Assembly: GCA_025869365.1 (NCBI GenBank)
Contig: JAOZVV010000113.1
Span: 1-41,939, forward strand
Length of the DNA: 41,939 bases
Source: Pseudonocardia sp.
Lineage (GTDB): Bacteria; Actinomycetota; Actinomycetes; Mycobacteriales; Pseudonocardiaceae
Direction: 5' to 3'
Part shown: positions 8,827 through 17,125 of the stretch, in pieces
Numbering within the stretch: position 1 is the first letter of the stretch
Layout of the letters: the number at the start of each line of letters is the position of its first letter
Translations under genes and position numbers: made by a program
The notes under the pieces: generated by a model
What the model was told of the DNA's origin: nothing
What the model saw: the letters and a program-made list of their open reading frames with translations, nothing else
Databases searched by the model: none

Positions 8827-8988
8827 ATGAGGTTGGGCAGGAAGCTGGCAGAGGGTGTCGCCGTCGACCGGGAGGCCGAGCAGGCCGTCCGGGCAGAGCA
8901 GCGCGTCCCCACGAAGAGGACCTCCGTTCCGGCCGAGGTGACGGCACTGGCGGAACCGCCCGAGCCCGTACGCCCCGCCAGGGTCTAG
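8827..8988 (+). CDS. Small hypothetical protein, 53 aa
   Basis: A short frame with a GGGAGG site at 8817-8822 just before the ATG. The product is charged (MRLGRKLAEGVAVDREAEQ at the N-terminus) and ends in a Pro/Arg-rich tail, with no membrane segment or cysteine. It stops 12 nt before the next gene on the same strand, so the two are probably co-transcribed. I do not recognise the family. Codon use resembles its neighbours, which favours a real gene. It could be a small partner of the Cys-rich protein. Confidence 0.5.
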   Translation: MRLGRKLAEGVAVDREAEQAVRAEQRVPTKRTSVPAEVTALAEPPEPVRPARV

Positions 8989-9000
8989 CCGGGCCGTCCG

Positions 9001-9723
9001 GTGGGCGGTCTGTTCGCCCGTACACCGCACGAGCACTCCGAGGAACCTCTCCCGGGGTTCAAGCTCGCCTACCCCATGCTGTCCGCGGACGGGTCCGTGG
9101 CGGGGTACAGCGGGGTGACGCTCGGCCGCGCGCACGTCTACCGCACGGTGGACGACGCGGTGTGCGCGCACGGCTCGCGGCACGCGTGCCCGTCACGGTG
9201 GTGCGACTGCGGGTTCTACTGCTTCCACGAGATGGCCTCGGCCCGGGATCTGGCCTGCGAGCCGGACCACCGGGGCGCGGTGCTGCTCGAGGTCGCGGTC
9301 TCCGGGCGGTACCGGCGCTACGAGCGGGGGTTCCGCTACGCCCGGCAGCGGGTGCGCACGGTCCGGATCGGCCGCTGCGAGTGCGGCCGGCCCGCCGAGC
9401 TGCTCGCGGACTCCGGGGTGGGCAGCGTCGGCTGGCGCCGGCTCGTCCCGGTGTGTCCGGGGTGCGCCGCGCTGCGCCCGGTGATCGCGCCGGAGGAGTT
9501 CTCGCGGCTGGCCGGGGGCATCGACGTGAGGCTGGACGGTGCTGCTCCGGGGGTGCCGATCTCCGCGCCGGCGGCCCCGCTGCGGGCACCGGCCGCGCTC
9601 TCCGCGGACGACGGACCGGGCACGGTCGCGTTGCTCGCCGCGGAGGTCGCGCTGCTGCAGGCCAGGCTGGACGAGGTGCAGTCCCGACTCGATCAGCTCA
9701 CCCGCGGGGGCGAGGGGGGCTGA
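9001..9723 (+). CDS. Cys-rich putative zinc-binding protein, unknown function
   Basis: 240 aa from a GTG. Ten cysteines fall in two groups: C55, C63, C68, C70, C74, C86 with nearby His residues in a HxxCPxxxCDCGFYCFH pattern, and C126-x-C128 with C152-x2-C155, which reads like a zinc ribbon. A CxCG(I/L/F)Y signature close to a His-x-(A/C)-P recurs in uncharacterised actinobacterial and actinophage proteins. A Pro/Ala linker (about 180-205) leads to a short leucine-heptad coiled coil (VALLAAEVALLQARLDEVQ...), suggesting oligomerisation. There is no signal peptide. Function unknown; nucleic-acid or protein binding is only a guess. Confidence 0.7.
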   Translation: MGGLFARTPHEHSEEPLPGFKLAYPMLSADGSVAGYSGVTLGRAHVYRTVDDAVCAHGSRHACPSRWCDCGFYCFHEMASARDLACEPDHRGAVLLEVAVSGRYRRYERGFRYARQRVRTVRIGRCECGRPAELLADSGVGSVGWRRLVPVCPGCAALRPVIAPEEFSRLAGGIDVRLDGAAPGVPISAPAAPLRAPAALSADDGPGTVALLAAEVALLQARLDEVQSRLDQLTRGGEGG

Positions 9724-9727
9724 GCGG

Positions 9728-10447
9728 CTAGAGCCAGGCCGGCAGGGCCGGGACCTTGCTGCCGTCGTCGGTGCGCAGGGCCCGGGACCGGTTGCGCCCG
9801 GACACCCACGCCGCGAGGTCCGCCGTGGGGCCGGACACCGAGACCGCGCCGGCCTCCTCGCCCACGCTCCACACGTCGTCCCGGTCCGTGGCCACCAGCC
9901 GCACCGCGGGTGCGTCGTCGCGCAGGGACAGCGTCCGCGTGACGTCGTCGAGCAGCTCCCGCAGCATCGGTGGCGGGAAGTCCTCGAACGAGGCGCCGAC
10001 GTCGAGGTCCACCGAGTGGATCCACATCTCCCTCGCCCGCAGCCAGCCGACCTCCCCGACCGGTATCTCCATGCCCTGGCCGTTGCGGACGACCACCGTC
10101 CACGCGTTCTTCGGCATCGCCTTGACCGCGGCGGCGAGCCGGTCCGAGGTGCGCACGACGTCCTCGCGGATGACCGCGGGCGCGCGGGACGCGCCGCTCT
10201 CGATGTCCGCGTTGCGCTGCTCGGGCGAGGAGTACATCGGCGTCACCTCGCCGGTGCGCGCCCAGTGCAGCAGGTTCATCAGGGCATCGGCGTTGCGGGC
10301 GACGTGGGTGAGCACGTGCGCCCGGGTCCAGCCCGGGAGGGCGCTCGGCTTGCCGAACGCCTCGTCGCCCATCCTGGTCATCAGGCCGCGCAGGTGGGCG
10401 GCGCCGTCGCCGGCCCAGGCCAGCGTCTCGGTCAGGGTGCGGCTCAC
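9728..10447 (-). CDS. Maleylpyruvate isomerase-family mycothiol-dependent enzyme
   Basis: 239 aa. The chosen GTG at 10447 overlaps the stop of the upstream FAH-family gene as GTGA, indicating translational coupling; an ATG further up would overlap by 49 bp. The DinB/MDMPI fold has the metal triad His48 (VLTHVARN), Glu140 and His144 (REMWIHSVD), the same spacing as the zinc site of the Corynebacterium mycothiol-dependent maleylpyruvate isomerase. W40 and the RNADAL helix are also family features. Reaction: cis-trans isomerisation or another thiol-assisted step on a ring-cleavage product. With the adjacent fumarylacetoacetase-fold hydrolase it resembles the lower gentisate pathway, but no ring-cleavage dioxygenase is present. 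Confidence 0.82.
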   Translation of the reverse strand: MSRTLTETLAWAGDGAAHLRGLMTRMGDEAFGKPSALPGWTRAHVLTHVARNADALMNLLHWARTGEVTPMYSSPEQRNADIESGASRAPAVIREDVVRTSDRLAAAVKAMPKNAWTVVVRNGQGMEIPVGEVGWLRAREMWIHSVDLDVGASFEDFPPPMLRELLDDVTRTLSLRDDAPAVRLVATDRDDVWSVGEEAGAVSVSGPTADLAAWVSGRNRSRALRTDDGSKVPALPAWL

Positions 10448-11286
10448 GTCGCGGAACCCGCAGTCTGTTTCCGCCGGCAGGTGTTGCGGCACTCGCCGAT
10501 CCCCGCGATCGACGTGACGAGCTCGGCCCCGTCGGTGAGGTAGCGCGGGGGCTTGCGGGCGTGACCGACACCGCCGGGGGTCCCGGTGGCGATGACGTCC
10601 CCCGGGTTGAGCGTGAGGATCGCGGAGAGGTACTTCACCAGCTCGACCGCGCCGAAGACGAGCTGGTCCGTCGTCGAGTTCTGCATGACCTCGCCGTCGA
10701 GGGTGCTGGAGATGGCCCAGCCGCCGGCGGGGAGCTCGTCCGGGGTGACCAGGACGGGGCCGAGCGGGGTGGAGTGCTCGAACGTCTTGCCCTGCAGGAA
10801 CTGCGTGGTGCGGTTCTGGAAGTCCCGCACGCTGACGTCGTTGAGCACGGTGTAGCCGGCGATCGCGGCCGCCGCCGCCGCGTCGTCCGCGTCGCGCACC
10901 GGCTTCCCGATCACGACGGTCAGCTCGGCCTCGTAGTCCACCGCGTCCGAGATCGTGGGCAGCTCGATGTCGTCGTAGGCGCCGACCAGGGCGGGGGCGT
11001 ACTTCGCGAAGACCGTGGGGTACTCGGGGAGGTCGTGGCCCATCTCGAGCACGTGGTCCCGGTAGTTCAGCCCCACGCAGATGATCTTCTCCGGGGAGGG
11101 CACCAGCGGGGCGTAGTCCAGGCCCGCGACCGGATGCGCCGGGCCGGCCGCCGCCGCGGCGTGCTCGGCCCAGTCCTCGCGGGTGAGCAGGGCCCGCAGG
11201 TCCGCCTCGCCGGTCTCCACCGCGGCGTCGGAGTCCACCCGGACCGCCCGGGTGCCGGTCGCCGTCCGGATCGTCGCCAGCCTCAT
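10444..11286 (-). CDS. Fumarylacetoacetate hydrolase family protein
   Basis: 280 aa. The frame extends upstream, but the ATG at 11286 is preceded by a GGAG and gives the normal N-terminus (MRLATIRTATGTRAVRVD). Core motifs: KIICVGLNYRDHV, PTVFAKYAPALVG, DYEAELTVVIG (metal-binding E-x-E in the family), GYTVLNDVSVRDFQ, KTFEHSTPLGP and PGDVIATGTPGGVG. Family reactions are C-C hydrolysis of beta-diketo acids or decarboxylation/hydration in aromatic catabolism; fumarylpyruvate hydrolysis is the best guess because of the coupled isomerase gene. The last residues NTCRRKQTAG look like a non-conserved tail. Confidence 0.88.
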   Translation of the reverse strand: MRLATIRTATGTRAVRVDSDAAVETGEADLRALLTREDWAEHAAAAAGPAHPVAGLDYAPLVPSPEKIICVGLNYRDHVLEMGHDLPEYPTVFAKYAPALVGAYDDIELPTISDAVDYEAELTVVIGKPVRDADDAAAAAAIAGYTVLNDVSVRDFQNRTTQFLQGKTFEHSTPLGPVLVTPDELPAGGWAISSTLDGEVMQNSTTDQLVFGAVELVKYLSAILTLNPGDVIATGTPGGVGHARKPPRYLTDGAELVTSIAGIGECRNTCRRKQTAGSAT

Positions 11287-11374
11287 CGCGTCCGCTCCAC
11301 GCTCGTCCTCGTCGTCACGTGGAGAGTCTGCGATATGCCCCGCCCGCTCCGATACCCACCCCTCCGAGTGGCGA

Positions 11375-11392
11375 CCGGTGCCGCGGCACCGG
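11375..11392 (-). terminator. 18-nt perfect palindrome after serine hydrolase gene
   Basis: CCGGTGCCGCGGCACCGG is a perfect palindrome 34 nt beyond the stop of the minus-strand serine hydrolase and 88 nt before the FAH-family start. A short, tight hairpin is possible in RNA, but an operator for the downstream gene is equally possible. Confidence 0.35.
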
Positions 11393-11426
11393 CCCGCCAC
11401 CCGACGGGAGCCGGGCGCGGGACGGG

Positions 11427-12581
11427 TCAGAGCCGGTAGACCTCCCGTTCGAAGTCCTGGTACATCTGCATCGCCTCGTCCGGGATGAAGGGCAGGAACT
11501 GGCTGTAGATCGCACCCGTCACCCCCGACGCCGGGTCGATCCAGTAGTGGCTGTTGAAGATCCCCGCCCAGGCCCCGCTGCCGGGTGCGCGCAGGCCGGG
11601 CTCCTGCGCGGTGGTGAGGAGCAGGCCGTGGCCCCACTTCATACCGGCCGGCCCGTTCCACGGCCCGGTGGTGGCGGGGTCCCCGGTCGGGATGTGGGTC
11701 GGGAAGTCCAGCGAGCCGATCTGGTTCCGGAACGCCTCCTCGACGGTCTCGGCCCGCAGGATCTGCTCCCCGTCCAGCGTGCCGCCGCGCAGCAGCATCA
11801 GCTGGAACCGCAGGTAGTCCCGCGGTGTGGAGTAGAGGCCGTGACCGCCGGCCCACCACTGCGGCGCGGTGGACCAGTCGATGTCCGTGGCGACCCAGGC
11901 GCCGTCGTCGCCCTTGAGGTGAACGGCGGCCAGGTTGGCGCGGTCCGCCTCGCTCGGGGTGAACGACGTGCGGTTCATCCCCAGCGGGCCGAGGACGTGC
12001 TCGCCCAGGTAGTCCTTCAGGTTCTGCCCGCTGACCTCGCGGACGACCTCTCCCAGCCAGTCCGTGTTGATCCCGTACTCGAACCGCGTGCCCGGGTCCG
12101 CGACCAGCGGCGCCGTGAAGATCGCCTTGTCCCCGCTCAGCACGCTCGGGGTGCCGGTGACGTCCTGCCAGCGCACGATGTCCGGGTTCCAGAACCAGTA
12201 GCTCAGCCCGGTCGTGTGGGTGATCAGCTGCTTCACCGTCGCGCGCGCGCCGGCCGGGCGGTACTTCGGCGTGTCCCCGTCGAAACCCTCGAGGACCTGC
12301 AGGTCCGCGAACTGCGGGAGGATCGTGTCGATCGGCGCCGCCAGCTCGAGGTCACCCCGCTCCACGAGCTGCAGCGCCGCCGTCGTCGCGACCATCTTCG
12401 TCATGGACGCGATCCGGAAGTGCGTGTCGACGCCGGCCGGTTCCTGCGACCCGGCCGAGCGCGGGCCCGCCCCGCCCTCGTAGAGGATGGTCCCGTCCCG
12501 GTCCGCCGCGATCGCGACGGCCTGCGGCACCGCTCCTGCCTCGACCGCGCCCCGGAGTACCTGGTCGATTGCCGATGTCAT
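11427..12581 (-). CDS. Beta-lactamase-fold serine hydrolase/esterase
   Basis: 384 aa from the ATG at 12581, preceded by AGAGGAG. Class C beta-lactamase/EstB-type fold: the SxxK motif is IASMTK (Ser59, Lys62); the tyrosine motif is FEYGINTDWLG (Tyr169); the third motif is represented by MKWGHGLLL. There is no signal peptide, so the enzyme should be cytoplasmic, as in EstB/LovD-like esterases, rather than a penicillin-binding protein. It is likely to hydrolyse or transfer acyl groups from esters; true beta-lactamase activity is unlikely. Whether it shares a transcript with the downstream FAH/isomerase pair is unclear, since 140 bp separate them. Confidence 0.88.
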   Translation of the reverse strand: MTSAIDQVLRGAVEAGAVPQAVAIAADRDGTILYEGGAGPRSAGSQEPAGVDTHFRIASMTKMVATTAALQLVERGDLELAAPIDTILPQFADLQVLEGFDGDTPKYRPAGARATVKQLITHTTGLSYWFWNPDIVRWQDVTGTPSVLSGDKAIFTAPLVADPGTRFEYGINTDWLGEVVREVSGQNLKDYLGEHVLGPLGMNRTSFTPSEADRANLAAVHLKGDDGAWVATDIDWSTAPQWWAGGHGLYSTPRDYLRFQLMLLRGGTLDGEQILRAETVEEAFRNQIGSLDFPTHIPTGDPATTGPWNGPAGMKWGHGLLLTTAQEPGLRAPGSGAWAGIFNSHYWIDPASGVTGAIYSQFLPFIPDEAMQMYQDFEREVYRL

Positions 12582-12716
12582 GGGCTGCTCCTCTGGCGAC
12601 GGTGCCGGGATGTCTGTGATCCACCGCACAGTCTCCCCAGTTCAGCCCGGCACCCGCAACCGGCCCCGCCCTTTCGGACGGGACCGGAGCCCGGAACGGA
12701 GCGGCCCCGGGCCGGG

Positions 12717-15086
12717 TCAGATCGCGCCGGCCTCGTCCGTGCTCCCCCCACCCCGCCTCGGCAGGTCGTCGAAGATCGCGGGCGGCTCGCGCCACGGGTC
12801 CTCGCCGCCGGCCTGGACGGCACGCCAGATCCGCTGCGGGGTACACGGCAGGTCGATGTGCTTCACCCCGAACGGCCGCAGCGCGTCGATGATCGCGTTC
12901 TGTACCGCGGGCGTGGACCCGATGGTCGCGGACTCGCCGATCCCCTTGGCCCCCAGCGGGTTCATATGCGTCGGGGTCTCGGTGGTGACGGCCTCGAACG
13001 GGAACAGGTCCGCGGCGCTGGGGATGTGGTAGTCCGCGAGCGTCGACGTCAGGGGCTGGCCGTCCGGGTCGTACACGACCTCCTCGTACAGGGCCTGCGC
13101 GATGCCCTGGGCCAGCCCGCCGTGCTGCTGCCCCTCGACGAGCAGCGGGTTGAGGATCCGCCCGCAGTCGTCGACGGCGACGTGCCGGCGGGGGCTGACC
13201 CGGCCGGTCTCGGTGTCCACCTCGACGACGGACACGTGCGCCCCGAACGGGAACGTCGCGCCGTCCTGGGTGGCGTCGAGGCCCGCGAAGAGCTTCTCCC
13301 CGGCCGCCTCGGCCCCGCCCGCGATCTGCGACCAGCTGACCGTGGGAGTCGGGACGCCGGCCACGCCGAACTCCCCGTCCGCGGTGAGCTCGACGTCGTC
13401 GACGTTGGCCTCGAGCATCGCCGCGGCCCGGTTCCGGGCCTGGTCGAGCACGTCGATGGCGGCCTTGTCCACGGCCGACCCGCCGAGCTGCAGCGACCGC
13501 GAGCCACCGGTGCCGGCGCCGCGCGGGACGGTGGCCGTGTCCGACTGGGTGTAGGTGATCTTGTCCATCGGGATGCCGAGGCGGTCCGAGACGAGCATCG
13601 CGAACGACGTCGCGTGGCCCTGCCCGTGCGCGGACGTCCCCGCCGAGACGGTCGCGGTGCCGTCCGCGTGCACGTGCACGGAGCCGTACTCCGAGCCGCC
13701 GCCACCCGCGGTGACCTCGACGTAGACCGCGATCCCGATGCCGAGCTGCACCGGGTCCCCCGCCTCGCGGCGGGTCCGCTGCTCCTCGCGGAGCTTCGTG
13801 TGGTCCACGATCCGCAGCGCCTCGCGCAGCGGCAGGTCGTAGTCCCCGACGTCGTACACGGCGCCGACCGGCGTCGTCACCGGGAACCTCGCAGGATCCA
13901 GGAAGTTCTTGCGGCGCAGCTCGACGGGGTCCATGTCCAGCTCGGCGGCCGCCATGTCCACGAGCCGCTCGAGGTGCGCGGCGGCCTCGGGGCGACCGGC
14001 ACCGCGGAACGCACCGACCGGGGTGGTGTTCGTCAGCGCGGACGCCGCGTCGTAGCCGACCTTCGGGATGTCGTAGACGCCCGGCGCCATCAGATAGGTC
14101 ATGTGCAGCGGGAGCGCACCGCCGAACCCGGCGTAGGCCCCGGAGTCCCCGACGACCCGGCAGCGCAGCCCGGTCATGGTCCCGTCCCGGGTCAGGCCGA
14201 GCTCGTAGTAGCCGACCTGCGAGCGGCCGTGCGGCATCGAGACGAGGTTCTCCGAGCGCGTCTCCACCCAGGCCAGGGGCCTGCCGAGGCGCCGGGCCGC
14301 GCCGACCACCGCCGTGTGCTCGGCGAGCACGCCCGCCTTGCCCCCGAAGGCCCCGCCCACGTGCGGCGCGATGACCCGGATCGTCCCGGCGTCGAGGCCG
14401 AGGATCCCGGCGAGCTGCGTCCGGAAGCCGTGCGGCATCTGGGTCGAGACGTGGATGACCATCTCGTGCTCCGCGTCCCCGGCGGGGTTGACGAGGATCG
14501 CGTTGCCCTCCATCGGGACCACGGCGAGGCGCTGGTTCACCATCCGGGCCCGGACGACGACCTCCGCGCCCTCCAGGGCCGCCGCGCTGTTCCCGTCCCG
14601 GAGCCCGGCCGCGAGGTTGGAGCCGCTCTCGGGGAACTGCAGCGGGGCGTCCGGGGCGAACGCCTCCTCCATGTCGACCACGGCCGGCAGCGGGTCGTAG
14701 TCGACCTCCACCAGCTCGGCGGCGTCCACCGCGGCGGCCCTGCTCTCCGCCACGACCATCGCGACGGCCTCGCCGACGAAGCGGACGCGGTCCGTGGCGA
14801 GCGGAGGACGGGGCAGATTCGGGTTGAGCACCATCAGGCCGTGGTGGGCGGGCAGGTCGAGATCCGCGGCGGTGAGGACGGCGACGACACCCTCGGCCGC
14901 GGCCGCGTCGGCGGTCTCGATGCCGGTGACGATCCCGTGGGCCAGAGGGGAGCGCACGAACACGACGTGCAGCACGCCGTCGATGCTGCCGTCGAGCGCG
15001 AGATTGCCTACGTAGGTGGTGTTGCCGGTGATCAGGTCGGGGTCCTCGACGCGGCGCACCGCGGTTCCGAGAATGGATCCAGGCAT
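12717..15086 (-). CDS. Molybdopterin-binding subunit, xanthine dehydrogenase/CoxL family
   Basis: 789 aa from the ATG at 15086; the frame is open to 15227 but that part lacks family character. N-terminal [22 protein letters not shown], then [31 protein letters not shown], the active-site loop [11 protein letters not shown] and [20 protein letters not shown] and [11 protein letters not shown] toward the C-terminus match molybdenum-cofactor subunits. The AxRGAGR loop is the form II (CoxL-like) type rather than the CO dehydrogenase AYXCSFR loop, so CO oxidation is not supported. These enzymes normally work with FAD (medium) and 2Fe-2S (small) subunits; neither gene is adjacent. Likely an aldehyde or N-heterocycle hydroxylase subunit; substrate unknown. 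Confidence 0.9.
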   Translation of the reverse strand: MPGSILGTAVRRVEDPDLITGNTTYVGNLALDGSIDGVLHVVFVRSPLAHGIVTGIETADAAAAEGVVAVLTAADLDLPAHHGLMVLNPNLPRPPLATDRVRFVGEAVAMVVAESRAAAVDAAELVEVDYDPLPAVVDMEEAFAPDAPLQFPESGSNLAAGLRDGNSAAALEGAEVVVRARMVNQRLAVVPMEGNAILVNPAGDAEHEMVIHVSTQMPHGFRTQLAGILGLDAGTIRVIAPHVGGAFGGKAGVLAEHTAVVGAARRLGRPLAWVETRSENLVSMPHGRSQVGYYELGLTRDGTMTGLRCRVVGDSGAYAGFGGALPLHMTYLMAPGVYDIPKVGYDAASALTNTTPVGAFRGAGRPEAAAHLERLVDMAAAELDMDPVELRRKNFLDPARFPVTTPVGAVYDVGDYDLPLREALRIVDHTKLREEQRTRREAGDPVQLGIGIAVYVEVTAGGGGSEYGSVHVHADGTATVSAGTSAHGQGHATSFAMLVSDRLGIPMDKITYTQSDTATVPRGAGTGGSRSLQLGGSAVDKAAIDVLDQARNRAAAMLEANVDDVELTADGEFGVAGVPTPTVSWSQIAGGAEAAGEKLFAGLDATQDGATFPFGAHVSVVEVDTETGRVSPRRHVAVDDCGRILNPLLVEGQQHGGLAQGIAQALYEEVVYDPDGQPLTSTLADYHIPSAADLFPFEAVTTETPTHMNPLGAKGIGESATIGSTPAVQNAIIDALRPFGVKHIDLPCTPQRIWRAVQAGGEDPWREPPAIFDDLPRRGGGSTDEAGAI

Positions 15087-15256
15087 GTGACTCACAGTAC
15101 GTTCCGCGGGCCCGCGCGGTCTCGCGAAACGCCTCGAAGATTTCGTCGCGGAACGAGTTGACCCGGGCGCGGCCCGTGCGAAAAGCTTGCCGAACCCCTC
15201 GCCTCGCACCCCTCGGACGGACGCCACTTCCTCGTCCGCCCGTGCGGTGCCCTCCG

Positions 15257-15293
15257 GGGAGGTCGGACCGGACGGGGGTCGGTCCGGCCTCCC
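15257..15293 (+). other. Strong hairpin in the fumarase upstream region
   Basis: Arms 15257-15270 and 15280-15293 pair over 14 bp with one G-U type position around a 9-nt loop, ending 53 nt before the fumarase ATG. It lies within a 260-bp divergent intergenic region shared with the molybdopterin-subunit gene. It could be a leader structure of the fumarase mRNA. No known riboswitch motif is recognised. Confidence 0.45.
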
Positions 15294-15346
15294 GCCCGGC
15301 CGATCTCACGCCGGTGACGGGGACGGCCCGGGGTAGTTTCGTGCGC

Positions 15347-17002
<1,656 letters not shown>

Positions 17003-17013
17003 TCCCGGGCGCC

Positions 17014-17115
17014 CCCGTCATGGAGCCTCGACGCGCCTTCCCGGGCGCGCGGACCGCGTCGTGGCTCCATGACGGGAGTTCTCGGGCGGCTGAAGCGCGT
17101 TGTGGCTCCATGACG
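17014..17115. repeat. Inverted plus direct repeats between convergent genes
   Basis: Arms 17014-17035 and 17055-17076 are 22-bp inverted copies with one mismatch. The right-arm core recurs in direct orientation at 17096-17115 (20 bp, one mismatch with 17055-17074). The unit fills the gap between the fumarase stop and the stop of the GNAT/ligase fusion, so a bidirectional terminator is likely. It is unrelated in sequence to the repeat at 4204 but has the same placement. Confidence 0.75.
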
Positions 17116-17125
17116 CCGGGGTGGG

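Noticed and set aside
11427-12581. Antibiotic-resistance beta-lactamase
   Set aside because: No signal peptide, and the motifs fit the cytoplasmic EstB-like esterase group better.
12717-15086. Aerobic CO dehydrogenase large subunit (CoxL form I)
   Set aside because: The active loop is AFRGAGR, not AYxCSFR, and the coxM and coxS partners are absent.
11319-15161. A 1280-codon open frame on the plus strand
   Set aside because: It lies antisense to three recognisable genes; its translation is Arg/Gly/Val/Asp-rich without domains, the usual shadow in very GC-rich DNA.
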